From: an uncultured Alphaproteobacteria bacterium
GTDB lineage: Bacteria; Pseudomonadota; Alphaproteobacteria; Methylaequorales; Methylaequoraceae
Assembly: GCA_902526175.1 (NCBI GenBank)
Contig: CABZJY010000006.1
Location: 1 to 64,000 of the forward strand
Reading direction: 5' to 3'
DNA length: 64,000 bases
The notes beneath the pieces are model-generated. The model was given only the letters and a program-made list of their open reading frames with translations, was not told the DNA's origin and did not search any database. The position numbers and the translations under genes were made by a program. Below are positions 25,423 through 37,977 of this stretch, one piece after another (positions within the stretch are counted from its first letter, which is position 1; the number at the start of each line of letters is the position of its first letter).

Positions 25423-25884
25423 TCATAAGTAATATTCCTTAAATTCGTCGAGAATTTCTATGTACATTTTCTTTTTGAATGGAATTACAACGTCAATTAC
25501 ACTTCTAGGATCTATCCATTTCCATGTTGAAAATTCAGGTTTAAAAAGATTCAAATTAATGTCTGAATCTATTCCTTGAAAACTACAAGCAAACCATCTT
25601 TGACTTTGGCCAACATATTCCCCATCCCATAAATTTTTCGAAATTTGTTTTGGAATCTTATATTTTAAAAGTTTTTTTGTTTTTGCAATAATTTTTATTT
25701 TATTAGTTCCTATTTCTTCCTTGAGTTCTCTTAGCATTGCATCAATTTCAGTTTCTGGACCATCAATACCACCCTGAGGCATTTGCCAATATTTATTGGA
25801 ATCAAGTCGCCGACCAACCCAAAGTTTCTTATCTTGGTTTATCAAAAAGACACCAATACCGTTTCTGTAATTAGTATCAGTCAC
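25423..25884 (-). CDS. rppH: RNA pyrophosphohydrolase (NUDIX)
   Basis: YRNGIGVFLINQDKKLWVGRR, WQMPQGGIDGPETEIDAMLRELKEEIGT Nudix box. Confidence 0.93.
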   Translation of the reverse strand: MTDTNYRNGIGVFLINQDKKLWVGRRLDSNKYWQMPQGGIDGPETEIDAMLRELKEEIGTNKIKIIAKTKKLLKYKIPKQISKNLWDGEYVGQSQRWFACSFQGIDSDINLNLFKPEFSTWKWIDPRSVIDVVIPFKKKMYIEILDEFKEYYL

Positions 25885-27167
25885 TACTCCACAATAGACT
25901 GATTATTAAGTATATTTAAAGCTAAAATTAGGTCTAATGCTCTGGTAAGTTGATAATCTACAGTCTCATTATTTTGATCTTCACTTATATTTTTAGTATT
26001 TTTTTCTTTTGAATCGTTTTGATCATTTTCCATAGCGCCTCTAAGATCAGATTCTTTTCTGCTCTGAGTATCTTGGATTGGCTTGACTTCAGATTGTTCA
26101 ACCAAAATATCTGGATCTATTCCTGTCTTTTGAATTGACTTACCAGATGGAGTATAATATCTGGCTGTTGTTAATTTAATAGCGACATTTTCACCAGATG
26201 GTAATATAGTTTGAACTGAACCTTTTCCAAAAGATTTTGTACCCATGATAATTGCTCTTTTATGGTCCTGAAGTGCTCCAGCAACGATTTCGGATGCTGA
26301 AGCACTACCTTGATTAATTAATACTACAAGAGGTAGACCATTTATAAGATCGTTTTTTACAGCATTATATCTACTTCCATCACTTTTTTTTCTACCTCTT
26401 GTTGAAACAATTTCACCCCTTGCAAGAAAAATATCAGTAACGTTTACAGCCTGATCTAATAATCCGCCAGGATTATTTCTAAGATCAAGAACATAACCAA
26501 TAATCTCGTTTTTCTTTTTTTCTTTCATTTGTTTTATTGCTTTTTTAATTTCTTCATCAACTTTTTGATTGAAAGATGAAACTCTTAAGTATCCAATATT
26601 GTCTTCTAGCCTATATTTAACTGATTTAAGCTCAATAATAGCCCTTACTATATTAATTTTGAGTGATTCATCCCTTCTTTTGATGGTTAAACTAATTTTT
26701 GACCCTACTTTTCCCCTCATCAATGTTACTGCTTCTGATAGAGACAAACCCATTACAGCTTCTCCATCAATATGAGTTATAAGATCACCAGATTTAATTC
26801 CTGCTCTATCAGCAGGCGTATCATCAATTGGAGATATAACTTTAACTAAACCATTTTCTAAAGTAACTTCAATTCCCAGACCACCAAATTCTCCTTTGGT
26901 TTGAATTTTCAATTCATTTAAATCATCAGTATTGAGAAAAGTTGAGTGTGGATCTAGAGAATTAAGCATACCCTGAATTGCAGACTCTATAAGATCTTTC
27001 ACCTCAACTTCTTCTACATAATTATTTTTTATTTTTTCAAATGCCTCACCAAAAAGATTTAGATGTTTATAGACATCCTTTTTCTCGTCTGCAAAAGCTA
27101 GAGTTGGAAAAATAATTAAAAAACTGAGCAATTTAAAAAACATATTTTGATTATGCAGTAATTTCAT
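25884..27167 (-). CDS. ctpA: Carboxy-terminal processing protease (S41 family, PDZ)
   Basis: GLGIEVTLENGLVKVISPIDDTPADRAGIKSGDLI PDZ, NPGGLLDQAVNV, GSASASEIVAGALQDHKRA, FGKGSVQT. Confidence 0.95.
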   Translation of the reverse strand: MKLLHNQNMFFKLLSFLIIFPTLAFADEKKDVYKHLNLFGEAFEKIKNNYVEEVEVKDLIESAIQGMLNSLDPHSTFLNTDDLNELKIQTKGEFGGLGIEVTLENGLVKVISPIDDTPADRAGIKSGDLITHIDGEAVMGLSLSEAVTLMRGKVGSKISLTIKRRDESLKINIVRAIIELKSVKYRLEDNIGYLRVSSFNQKVDEEIKKAIKQMKEKKKNEIIGYVLDLRNNPGGLLDQAVNVTDIFLARGEIVSTRGRKKSDGSRYNAVKNDLINGLPLVVLINQGSASASEIVAGALQDHKRAIIMGTKSFGKGSVQTILPSGENVAIKLTTARYYTPSGKSIQKTGIDPDILVEQSEVKPIQDTQSRKESDLRGAMENDQNDSKEKNTKNISEDQNNETVDYQLTRALDLILALNILNNQSIVE

Positions 27168-28186
27168 AAAATCTCAACTTCTCTTTTCGGATCAATAACC
27201 TTTCCTTTATATCTTAATTCAAAATAGACTCTTTTTTTAGTTTTAGCACTTTTCTTTAGGTTATTTTTTGCAATTGGCTCTCCAATTAATACTTTGTTAC
27301 CTGTAATTGTGATTAACTCATCCATACCTGATAAAATGCAATGGTAGCCCTTTTCATTTACAATTATCACAAGCTTGCCATAACTCCTAAAATTCCCAGC
27401 ATATTTTACAATACCTTGAATTGGAGAGATTACATATGAATTTGTTCTTGGTTCAAATATAATCCCATTTTTAGTTAAGTAATTATTTGATTCACCAAAT
27501 TCCTCAACTACTTTACCGTTTACAGGTAGACGTATTTTTTGTTTGCTCTTATTTACTTTTTTATATCTTTTATACTTAGTTTCATTTATTAAGTCATTAA
27601 TATTGTTGGCTTTTTTGCTTATTTCTTTTTGTATTTTTGAATATTTTTTTTTTTGGTTTTTCTTTTGTAAACTGTTTTTCTTTTTAATTTGACCAGTTAA
27701 TGTTTTTTGGAATAACAACAAATTTTCTTTTTCAGAATTTAATTTTTTTTTTTGCTTTAGTATATTTGACTCAACATTTTCATACTCTGTAAAATTAGTG
27801 AAAAACATATTTATGTCCTTCTTGAGAATTTGGAGAGTCTCATTTTTAATAATTTGTTGAGTAACAAAATTGGGTTTTTGTAAAATAAGCGGATAAAGAA
27901 ATTTTACACTCTTTCTCTCAATTTCGTTCTTTTTTAAGAAAATGATACTCTCTGCTATATCCTCTTTATTTTTAATTTTTTTTTTTAAAATGGCTTGCTT
28001 TTGTTTTCCAATCAAGATTTTTAAATTTATAGATTTAATTTCAGCTTCCTTATCCAATAGTTGATTATGGATAGTAACAATTTTTTCCTGCAATCTTAAG
28101 ATCTCTGTAAGTTCTTTTTCTTTAGAACTAACTAGTGTAAAACCCAAAATTAAAATTATTCCAATTAAAAAAAAAAAACTTTTCAT
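27164..28186 (-). CDS. EnvC-like murein hydrolase activator, coiled coil plus degenerate M23/LytM domain
   Basis: Signal peptide, long coiled coil, C-terminal LPVNGKVVEEFGE...NGIIFEP...VISPIQGIVKYAGNFRSYGKLVIIV; located next to ctpA. Confidence 0.82.
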   Translation of the reverse strand: MKSFFFLIGIILILGFTLVSSKEKELTEILRLQEKIVTIHNQLLDKEAEIKSINLKILIGKQKQAILKKKIKNKEDIAESIIFLKKNEIERKSVKFLYPLILQKPNFVTQQIIKNETLQILKKDINMFFTNFTEYENVESNILKQKKKLNSEKENLLLFQKTLTGQIKKKNSLQKKNQKKKYSKIQKEISKKANNINDLINETKYKRYKKVNKSKQKIRLPVNGKVVEEFGESNNYLTKNGIIFEPRTNSYVISPIQGIVKYAGNFRSYGKLVIIVNEKGYHCILSGMDELITITGNKVLIGEPIAKNNLKKSAKTKKRVYFELRYKGKVIDPKREVEIL

Positions 28187-29709
28187 TTAATTATTCTTGA
28201 TTGACCAGTCATATCTAGAGGCTTATTAATCTTCATAAGATCTAATACTGTTGGGGCTATATCTGCTAAGATACCTTTATTTAAATTAAGGCCTTGTTTA
28301 CAGACAATCAAAGGTACTGGATTAAGTGAGTGGGTTGTGCATATTGAATTATTTTCTTTATCAAACATTAAATCAGCATTTCCATGATCGGCTGTCACTA
28401 CTAAAGTGTAATTAAATTCGTTACATAATTTATGAATTTTACCAAGGCATTTGTCAACTGCCTCAACAGCTTTAATAGTTGCATCAAGATTCCCAGTGTG
28501 ACCAACCATGTCTGGGTTTGCAAAATTTAAAAGTATAAATTCATAGTGTTTTTTTTGTATTAAGGTTGAAACTTTTTCAGTTAACTTATAACACGACATT
28601 TCAGGTATTAAATCATAAGTTTTTACTCGAGGGGATGGAATCACAATTCTATCTTCTCTATCATATTTTTCTTCTGCTCCTCCATTAAAAAAATATGTTA
28701 CATGAGCATATTTTTCGGTTTCGGCAATTCTTAACTGATTTAATCCATGCTCAGAAATTATTTTACCCAAGGTATTCGAAACCAGAGTAGATCCAAAAAC
28801 AGAATCTAAAATTTTGTCTAATCTCTTCGAATACTGGATTAATCCCAATTGTTCTGAAAGTTCAACTTTTTTTTCCCTTTCAAATATGGAAAAATCTGCA
28901 TCACATAATGCCGTTAAAAACTGTCTGACTCTGTCAGCTCTAAAGTTTGTAATTATAAAGCCGTCATTTTTTTCAAACCCTTTATATTCTTCAGAAATAC
29001 AAGGCGGTAAAAACTCATCCGTAAGAGATTCGTCGTAGCTTTTTTCAATCATTTTTAACGGATTGCTATACTCTCTCACACATTTTCCTTCAACAATAGC
29101 TCTGTAAGCTATCTCTGTTCTATCCCATCTATTATCTCTATCCATACAGTAATATCTTCCTGAAATACTTGAAATACTTGCATTATTGATATTTTCGATA
29201 ATTTCCGTCAGGTTTTTAAGATGATTTTTCCCATCCGTTGGGGGAGCATCTCTTCCATCAGTAATACAATGAATAAAAATTTCATTTGAATCAGAATTTA
29301 GAATTTTTAGTATTTCTACTAAATGATCAATGTGTCCGTGCACACCTCCATCAGATACAAGACCAACAATGTGTATCCTTTTGCAATTATTTTTTAAATT
29401 TTGAAGTTTTTTATTTTTTTTTAAATCTCCTGACATGATTGATTTATTTATTCTTATTAAATCCTGATCGACTATTCTTCCTGCACCAATATTTAGATGG
29501 CCGACCTCTGAATTACCAAATTGTTTTTTTGGTAATCCTACTTCGTTTTCAGAAGCAACAAGCAGTGTGTTCGGGTATTCCTCAACCATTTGATCATAAT
29601 TGGGAGTATTTCCCCTAATAATTGCACTATAATTATGATAATTCTGAGCAACACCCCACCCATCAAGCACACATAAAAATACCCTGTTTTGAGAAACATT
29701 ATTTTTCAT
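28183..29709 (-). CDS. gpmI: 2,3-bisphosphoglycerate-independent phosphoglycerate mutase
   Basis: LCVLDGWG, GNSEVGHLNIGAGRIV, HCITDGRDAPPTDG, FANPDMVGHTG, VTADHGNAD. Confidence 0.97.
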   Translation of the reverse strand: MKNNVSQNRVFLCVLDGWGVAQNYHNYSAIIRGNTPNYDQMVEEYPNTLLVASENEVGLPKKQFGNSEVGHLNIGAGRIVDQDLIRINKSIMSGDLKKNKKLQNLKNNCKRIHIVGLVSDGGVHGHIDHLVEILKILNSDSNEIFIHCITDGRDAPPTDGKNHLKNLTEIIENINNASISSISGRYYCMDRDNRWDRTEIAYRAIVEGKCVREYSNPLKMIEKSYDESLTDEFLPPCISEEYKGFEKNDGFIITNFRADRVRQFLTALCDADFSIFEREKKVELSEQLGLIQYSKRLDKILDSVFGSTLVSNTLGKIISEHGLNQLRIAETEKYAHVTYFFNGGAEEKYDREDRIVIPSPRVKTYDLIPEMSCYKLTEKVSTLIQKKHYEFILLNFANPDMVGHTGNLDATIKAVEAVDKCLGKIHKLCNEFNYTLVVTADHGNADLMFDKENNSICTTHSLNPVPLIVCKQGLNLNKGILADIAPTVLDLMKINKPLDMTGQSRIIK

Positions 29710-30151
29710 ACGGATGTCCGTTTATTTTACAAATTGATCTATAGATTTGTTCTATTAGCATTACACGAATAAGCTGATGCGACCAAATAAGCTCTCCAAA
29801 TGAAAATTTATCATATTTGTTAAGCATTTTATAATGTAGTCCATAAGCACCACCTATTACAAAACAAATCTCGCTATGTCCGTCATTAATTTTTTCTAAA
29901 ACAAAGTTGGATAATTGTTTATCAGATATTTTCTTACCAATTGAATCAAGTAAAATAACCACTTGAGTATCTTTTAAATGATTGACTATTTTTTTCGCTT
30001 CAGACTCAATTTTTTTATTTTTTGATACTTTCTCAGTTTTAATTTCAATTATTTCTATTTTGTTGGGTAATCTTTTTTTATACTCTTCAATTATTTTTAG
30101 ATATGGTGAATAGCTTTGTATTTTTCCTACACAAATCAACTTAAATTTCAT
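29699..30151 (-). CDS. rlmH: 23S rRNA (pseudouridine1915-N3)-methyltransferase RlmH
   Basis: ICFVIGGAYGLH, FGELIWSHQLIRVMLIEQIYRSICKINGHPYEK. Confidence 0.96.
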   Translation of the reverse strand: MKFKLICVGKIQSYSPYLKIIEEYKKRLPNKIEIIEIKTEKVSKNKKIESEAKKIVNHLKDTQVVILLDSIGKKISDKQLSNFVLEKINDGHSEICFVIGGAYGLHYKMLNKYDKFSFGELIWSHQLIRVMLIEQIYRSICKINGHPYEK

Positions 30152-30154
30152 GCC

Positions 30155-30508
30155 CTATCCAAAACTTTTTTTTTCATTTGGACTATGCTCTGACCAGATT
30201 TTTTCAAGATTATAATGTTCTCTTATTTCTGGCTTAAATACATGTAAAACAATATCTCCAAAGTCAACCAAAGCCCAATCAGCAAGTGGTAATCCTTCTA
30301 CTGAAATAACATTTTTTTTTAATTCTTTAGATATTTTACCAACAATCGAATTTACGTGTCTAGATGAAGTTCCTTCACTAATAATTAAATAATCTGTAAA
30401 TGAACTCTTCTTTTTTAAATCTAGAATTTTTATTTTTTTTGCCTTCATTTCTTCAAGTAATCGCAAAATCGTAGATTTTAATACTTTGGGATTGGTTAAT
30501 TTACTCAT
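30155..30508 (-). CDS. rsfS: Ribosome silencing factor RsfS
   Basis: FTDYLIISEGTSSRHVNSIVGKISKELK, WALVDFGDIVLHVFKPEIREHYNLEKIWS. Confidence 0.95.
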   Translation of the reverse strand: MSKLTNPKVLKSTILRLLEEMKAKKIKILDLKKKSSFTDYLIISEGTSSRHVNSIVGKISKELKKNVISVEGLPLADWALVDFGDIVLHVFKPEIREHYNLEKIWSEHSPNEKKSFG

Positions 30509-31095
30509 TAAGATTTAAATTTATTCTTAATTATTGTGGAAGAAATTCTGCAACCCCATCCATAATGGAATATCCAACATGGTGGCCTTAATAATTTTAA
30601 ATTACTTGAATGCACTTTTTTAGTTCTTTTATTTTTAAAAAATCCAATGCTTTTACTATTTATTATATTTAGAGAGTAAAATGGACGGTCAAAAATTGCA
30701 ATCGGAAGTTTATAAAAAATCTCTCTCCATTTTTTCCATTCATGCATCTTTTTCAAATTATCAACACCTTGGAGCCAAACAAACTGTACTTTTTTATTTT
30801 TTTTAATTAAATGGTTAATTACATCAATAGAATACGGGGTTCTTATCTCTTTTTCAATTCCTGACACAATTATTTTTTTATCTTTTGGATAAGCCTTAGC
30901 TTTTTCAATTCTTTCTTCAAAACTGGTAATTTTTTGCTTTTTTTTTAAAGGATTTGCTAACGAAATAATCCACCAAACTTCGTCTAAACAGAAATGTGTT
31001 AAAGCAAGCATACTAATTCTTAAGTGTCCATTATGTATTGGGTCAAAAGTCCCTCCTAATAGCCCAATACTTTTTTTTCTTTGAAAATGTTTCAA
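30508..31095 (-). CDS. nadD: Nicotinate-nucleotide adenylyltransferase
   Basis: IGLLGGTFDPIHNGHLRIS, ISLANPLKKK, FVWLQGVDNL. Confidence 0.93.
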   Translation of the reverse strand: MKHFQRKKSIGLLGGTFDPIHNGHLRISMLALTHFCLDEVWWIISLANPLKKKQKITSFEERIEKAKAYPKDKKIIVSGIEKEIRTPYSIDVINHLIKKNKKVQFVWLQGVDNLKKMHEWKKWREIFYKLPIAIFDRPFYSLNIINSKSIGFFKNKRTKKVHSSNLKLLRPPCWIFHYGWGCRISSTIIKNKFKS

Positions 31096-31100
31096 AAAAA

Positions 31101-32360
31101 CTATGGTCTTATTTGACCATTCCCTCGAACTTTATATTTAAAGCTTGTTAGTTGAGATACTCCAACAGGGCCTCTTGCGTGAAGTTTAGATGTAGAAATA
31201 CCTATTTCAGCACCCATGCCAAATTCTCCTCCATCTGCAAACTGTGTTGACGTGTTATGCATAACTATCCCACTATCCACTTTATTCAAAAAAAACTCAA
31301 CGACTTTTTTATCATTCGAAATTATGGCGTCTGTATGATTTGAACCATATTTATTGATATGATCAATTGCCTCATTTACTCCTCCTTTCAATGATTTTAT
31401 AGATATAATAGAGTCTAAGTATTCTGTAGACCAATCTTTTTCATTTGCTAATTTTAATGAGGGGTCCATTTTACAAACTGGTCTATCAGCCCTTATTTCA
31501 CAACCAAGTTCTTTTAGTTTATTAATAATTGGAGGTAGATGACTTTCTATTATTTCATAATCTATTAATAATGTTTCTGTCGCACCACAAATGCCAGGTC
31601 TTCTCATTTTCGCATTAACAACTATATCTTTAGAAATCTCTTTGTTTGAATTTTTATTAATATAGGTATGACAAATTCCGTCTAAATGTTTAATAACATG
31701 AATTCTGCTTTCTCTTGAAACTCTTTCTATTAATGATTTTCCACCTCGAGGAACAATTACATCAACATATTTATCCAACTTTAAAAGATATCCAACAGCT
31801 TCCCTTTCTGTCGTTGGAATGTTTTGTAAAGTACCGGATGGAAGTCCAGATTTTCTAAAAGATTTATTGATCAAATTGATTATAATACTTGATGAATAAA
31901 AACTTTCTGAGCCACCCCTTAATATAGTTGCATTAGACGATTTTAGACATAAAGCTGCAGCATCAGCCGATACATTTGGTCTTGATTCATAAATTACACC
32001 AATGACACCTAGAGGGACCGATACCTTTTCAATTTTTAGTCCATTTGGCCTACTCCAAGAACTGAGTTTTTTCCCAACTGGATTTGTTAACTTTGAAATA
32101 TCTTCCATACCTTTACAAATTGAGTCAATTCTTTCACTGTCTAAAAGTAATCTGTCTATAAGTGCTTTACTTAATTTTTTTTTTAATGCTCTTGAAACAT
32201 CTTTTTTATTTTCAGAAAGTATGTTTTTTTTGTTTCTCATTAATTCTTTTGAAGCATTAACCAGAGAGAGACTTTTGAACTTGTCGTCAACCATAGCAAG
32301 TTCAAATGATGCTTTTTTGGCTTTTTTGCCTATTTCGTTTATTGTTTCTTTTAATCCCAT
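31101..32360 (-). CDS. proA: Gamma-glutamyl phosphate reductase
   Basis: PLGVIGVIYESRPNVSADAAALCLKSSNATILRGG, RRPGICGATETLLID, FADGGEFGMGAEIGISTSKLHARGPVG. Confidence 0.97.
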   Translation of the reverse strand: MGLKETINEIGKKAKKASFELAMVDDKFKSLSLVNASKELMRNKKNILSENKKDVSRALKKKLSKALIDRLLLDSERIDSICKGMEDISKLTNPVGKKLSSWSRPNGLKIEKVSVPLGVIGVIYESRPNVSADAAALCLKSSNATILRGGSESFYSSSIIINLINKSFRKSGLPSGTLQNIPTTEREAVGYLLKLDKYVDVIVPRGGKSLIERVSRESRIHVIKHLDGICHTYINKNSNKEISKDIVVNAKMRRPGICGATETLLIDYEIIESHLPPIINKLKELGCEIRADRPVCKMDPSLKLANEKDWSTEYLDSIISIKSLKGGVNEAIDHINKYGSNHTDAIISNDKKVVEFFLNKVDSGIVMHNTSTQFADGGEFGMGAEIGISTSKLHARGPVGVSQLTSFKYKVRGNGQIRP

Positions 32361-32363
32361 AAT

Positions 32364-34518
<2,155 letters not shown>

Positions 34519-34773
34519 CTATTTGATTTTTACACCTACAAATGTTTTACCTTGAGATTTTCTCTGAAAAAAAACATTTCCTTTCTTAAGAGAAAAAATT
34601 GTGTGATCTTTACCAATACCAACATTAATTCCGGGATGAAATTTTGTTCCTCTTTGTCGAATTATTATATTACCAGGTACAACAGTTTCACCACCAAATT
34701 TTTTTACACCTAATCTTCTACCAGCAGTATCACGGCCATTCCTTGTACTACCGCCTGCTTTTTTATGAGCCAT
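34519..34773 (-). CDS. rpmA: 50S ribosomal protein L27
   Basis: [29 protein letters not shown]. Confidence 0.98.
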   Translation of the reverse strand: MAHKKAGGSTRNGRDTAGRRLGVKKFGGETVVPGNIIIRQRGTKFHPGINVGIGKDHTIFSLKKGNVFFQRKSQGKTFVGVKIK

Positions 34774-35185
34774 TTTCTGTTCCTTTGTTTGAAGTTACTT
34801 CACTTTTTTTTTGCTTTGTGATTTTACTATCAGATTTTTTTTCTATCTTAGTAGTGTTGGCTTCAACAGATTTTTTTTTTATAATATCAATTACTTTTAC
34901 AAGTGTGACGGTCTGCCTATGACCAATTTTTCTTCGGTAATTATGTCTTCTCTTTTTTTTAAAAATTAAAACCTTTTTATCTTTTATAGTATTAATGATC
35001 TTTGCATGCACAACATAACCTTTGACATAAGGTGAGCCGATAATGGTTTCATTATTTTCGTCTGAAACTAATAACACCTTGTCAAAAAAAGTTTCTTTAG
35101 TTTTTTCTTCAATCTTTTCTAACTTAAGGGTTAAATCTTTTATGGCTTTATATTGTTTTCCACCAAATTCAAAAATAGCGAACAT
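34763..35185 (-). CDS. rplU: 50S ribosomal protein L21 with charged C-terminal tail
   Basis: [40 protein letters not shown]. Confidence 0.96.
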   Translation of the reverse strand: MFAIFEFGGKQYKAIKDLTLKLEKIEEKTKETFFDKVLLVSDENNETIIGSPYVKGYVVHAKIINTIKDKKVLIFKKKRRHNYRRKIGHRQTVTLVKVIDIIKKKSVEANTTKIEKKSDSKITKQKKSEVTSNKGTENGS

Positions 35186-35303
35186 AATTTACTCCTAATT
35201 TTCATGTTATACATGCAAGATTACTGAATTAAAAGTATTATTTGCTAAAATTAAATATTTTTGTTAAATTTCAGTTCCTGTAATTTAAAGTAAAATAAAA
35301 AAA

Positions 35304-36476
35304 ATGAGCAAAATTGTTATTACTTCTGCCAAGAGAACCCCAATAGGAAAATTTTTAGGGGGGTTATCTTCTCTTTCTGCTCCTGAACTTGGTAAATATG
35401 CTGTTAACGCTGTCATCGATGATTCAAAACTGGAAAAAAATGATATTGATGAGCTTATCTTAGGTCAAGTCCTCACCGGCGGTGCAGGGCAAAATCCAGC
35501 TAGGCAAACTTCTTGTAAAGCTGACATTCCTTTCTCAAAAAGCGCAGTAACAATTAACCAAGTGTGTGGATCTGGGTTAAGGGCAATTGCTATGGGTATG
35601 CAGTCATTGCAATATAATCAATCTGAAATAGTTATTGCAGGTGGTCAAGAGTCAATGAGTAATGCCCATCATACTATTAATATCAGATCGGCAACTAAAA
35701 TGGGTGATGGTAAATTAAAAGATTCTATGATTGTTGATGGGTTGTGGTGTGCAATGAATGGTTATCACATGGGAACTACTGCCGAAAATGTTGCTGAAAA
35801 GTACAATATTTCAAAAGATGATCAAGATAAATTTGCTACAGAATCTCAAAATAAAGCTGAGAATGCTCAAAAGTTGAATAAATTCTTGGATGAAATCGTT
35901 CCAATTTCAATTCAGAAAAAAAAAGAAGTGACTGTTATAAGTGAAGATGAATTTCCAAGACATGGCTCAACTTATGAAAAGATTTCTACTCTTAAACCTG
36001 TATTTTCAAAAGATGGTACTGTTTCAGCAGGAAATGCATCTGGGTTAAATGATGGTGCTGCAGCTGTTACAATGATGAATGAAGATTTAGCTGCAAAGAA
36101 ACAACTTGAGCCATTAGCTCGCATTGTATCTTGGTCGTCAGTTGGTGTTGACCCTTCTATAATGGGCATAGGACCAGTTGAAGCAACAAAAAAAGCTTTA
36201 AAAAAAGCTAAATGGAGTCTAGATGAATTAGACCTAATTGAAGCAAACGAAGCATTTGCAGCCCAGTCTCTTGCAGTTAGCAAAGAGATTGGATGGGATA
36301 TGTCAAAGGTTAATGTAAACGGTGGTGCCATAGCACTTGGGCATCCAATTGGAGCATCTGGTGCAAGAATTTTGGTAACACTTATACATGAACTAAAAAA
36401 AAGAAACTTAAACAAAGGATTAGCAACTCTTTGCATTGGAGGTGGACAAGGTATTGCTATGTGTATTGAAAGGTGA
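35304..36476 (+). CDS. phaA: Acetyl-CoA acetyltransferase
   Basis: TINQVCGSGLRAIAMG, GGQESMSNAHH, NVNGGAIALGHPIGASGARILVTL, CIGGGQGIAMCIER; followed by phaB. Confidence 0.96.
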   Translation: MSKIVITSAKRTPIGKFLGGLSSLSAPELGKYAVNAVIDDSKLEKNDIDELILGQVLTGGAGQNPARQTSCKADIPFSKSAVTINQVCGSGLRAIAMGMQSLQYNQSEIVIAGGQESMSNAHHTINIRSATKMGDGKLKDSMIVDGLWCAMNGYHMGTTAENVAEKYNISKDDQDKFATESQNKAENAQKLNKFLDEIVPISIQKKKEVTVISEDEFPRHGSTYEKISTLKPVFSKDGTVSAGNASGLNDGAAAVTMMNEDLAAKKQLEPLARIVSWSSVGVDPSIMGIGPVEATKKALKKAKWSLDELDLIEANEAFAAQSLAVSKEIGWDMSKVNVNGGAIALGHPIGASGARILVTLIHELKKRNLNKGLATLCIGGGQGIAMCIER

Positions 36477-36483
36477 ATAATAG

Positions 36484-37206
36484 ATGGACAAGATCGCTTT
36501 AGTAACAGGTGGCACTAGAGGTATTGGGGAAGCTATTTCCAAAAAAATTTCTTCAAGTGGTATTAAAGTTGTAGCTAATTATTCGAGCAATGATGAGGCG
36601 GCAAATAAATTTTCTGAAAAAAATGGTATTGATGCTGTTAAATTTGATGTTGGTGATTACGACCAGTGTTCAAAAGCAATAAAGGAAATTGAAGCTAAAC
36701 ATGGTAATATATCAATACTAATAAACAATGCTGGAATTACTAGAGACGCAGCATTACACAAAATGACGTTGCAGCAATGGAATGAAGTAATTAATACTAA
36801 TTTAAATTCTGCATTTAATCTTGTTTCTTCAGTAATTGGAAATATGAGAGATTCTGGTTTTGGGAGAATTGTTCATATCTCATCCGTTAATGGACAGAAA
36901 GGGCAGTTCGGACAAACTAATTATGCAGCAACAAAATCTGCATTGTTGGGTTTTTCAAAATCACTTGCTCTTGAAGTTGCTAGTAAAGGGATAACATCCA
37001 ATGTTGTTGCACCTGGTTATATTAATACTGAAATGGTAGCAGCGATAAGAGAAGATATTTTAAAATCAATAGTTGATACAATACCTTCAAAAAGATTAGG
37101 GGAGTCTGATGAAATTGCAGATCTTGTTAATTTTTTGATAACTGAGCAAGCAGCCTACATTAACGGTGCAACTTTCTCAATAAACGGTGGATTGAGAATG
37201 GACTAA
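36484..37206 (+). CDS. phaB: Acetoacetyl-CoA reductase (SDR)
   Basis: ALVTGGTRGIGEAIS, NNAGITRDAALHKM, SSVNGQKGQFGQTNYAATKSALLGFSK; adjacent to phaA. Confidence 0.93.
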   Translation: MDKIALVTGGTRGIGEAISKKISSSGIKVVANYSSNDEAANKFSEKNGIDAVKFDVGDYDQCSKAIKEIEAKHGNISILINNAGITRDAALHKMTLQQWNEVINTNLNSAFNLVSSVIGNMRDSGFGRIVHISSVNGQKGQFGQTNYAATKSALLGFSKSLALEVASKGITSNVVAPGYINTEMVAAIREDILKSIVDTIPSKRLGESDEIADLVNFLITEQAAYINGATFSINGGLRMD

Positions 37207-37967
37207 AATAAGTCTTTTTTCTTCCTAACGTAGTCAAATGTTCTTTGTGACGAGTAATCACTCACTCCCAACATTTTTTGAAAGTTTTTATTATCAGAAT
37301 TTAGAAACGGATTAAGTTTTTTTTCTTTACCAAGATTAAAGGGTATTGTAAATTTTCCATCTCGAAGAAGGTTCTCAACCTCATTTTTTTTATTTAAAAG
37401 CTTTTTGTTCTCTGGATCTAACGACAGTGCAAATAAAATATTAGACTTTGTATATTCGTGACCACAATAAACATTTGTACTATCTGGTAAAGACCTAATT
37501 TTGAGAAGTGAACTCCACATTTGATTATTCGTACCTTCGAAAACTCTTCCACAACCTAAAGAAAATAAAACATCCCCACAAAAAAGTAATTTAGCATTTT
37601 CTGAGTAAAAACAAATATGCCCTGAGGTATGACCAGGAACTTCAAAGATTTTGAAATTAATATTACCTAACGCAAATTCATCATTATTTTTAAGAGGAAT
37701 ATCAATCCCTGGTATTCTTTTAAGATCTTTTTCGGGGCCTAAAATTTTACAATTTGTTTTTTTCTTAATTTCAAGATTTCCTCCTATATGATCATGATGA
37801 TGATGAGTATTAAAAATATAATTTAACTTCAATTTCTTTTTTTCTAGTAATGCCAAAACAGCATCTGATACAGCTGGGTCCACACATGCCGTTTTATTTG
37901 TTTTCTTATCTATAATTATATAAATATAATTATCACTTAACGCAGGTATTTGAAGGATCTCAAACAT
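37203..37967 (-). CDS. gloB: Hydroxyacylglutathione hydrolase (glyoxalase II)
   Basis: FNTHHHHDHIGGN, PGHTSGHICFY, FCGDVLFSLGCGRVFEG, VYCGHEYTKSN. Confidence 0.95.
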   Translation of the reverse strand: MFEILQIPALSDNYIYIIIDKKTNKTACVDPAVSDAVLALLEKKKLKLNYIFNTHHHHDHIGGNLEIKKKTNCKILGPEKDLKRIPGIDIPLKNNDEFALGNINFKIFEVPGHTSGHICFYSENAKLLFCGDVLFSLGCGRVFEGTNNQMWSSLLKIRSLPDSTNVYCGHEYTKSNILFALSLDPENKKLLNKKNEVENLLRDGKFTIPFNLGKEKKLNPFLNSDNKNFQKMLGVSDYSSQRTFDYVRKKKDLF

Positions 37968-37977
37968 TAAATTTTTT

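Noticed and set aside
35972-36436. 154-aa minus-strand ORF opposite phaA (and similar shadow ORFs at 15596, 20651, 24048, 32002, 43967, 53242)
   Set aside because: All lie antisense to well-recognised genes, have no recognisable domain, and lack independent gene context.
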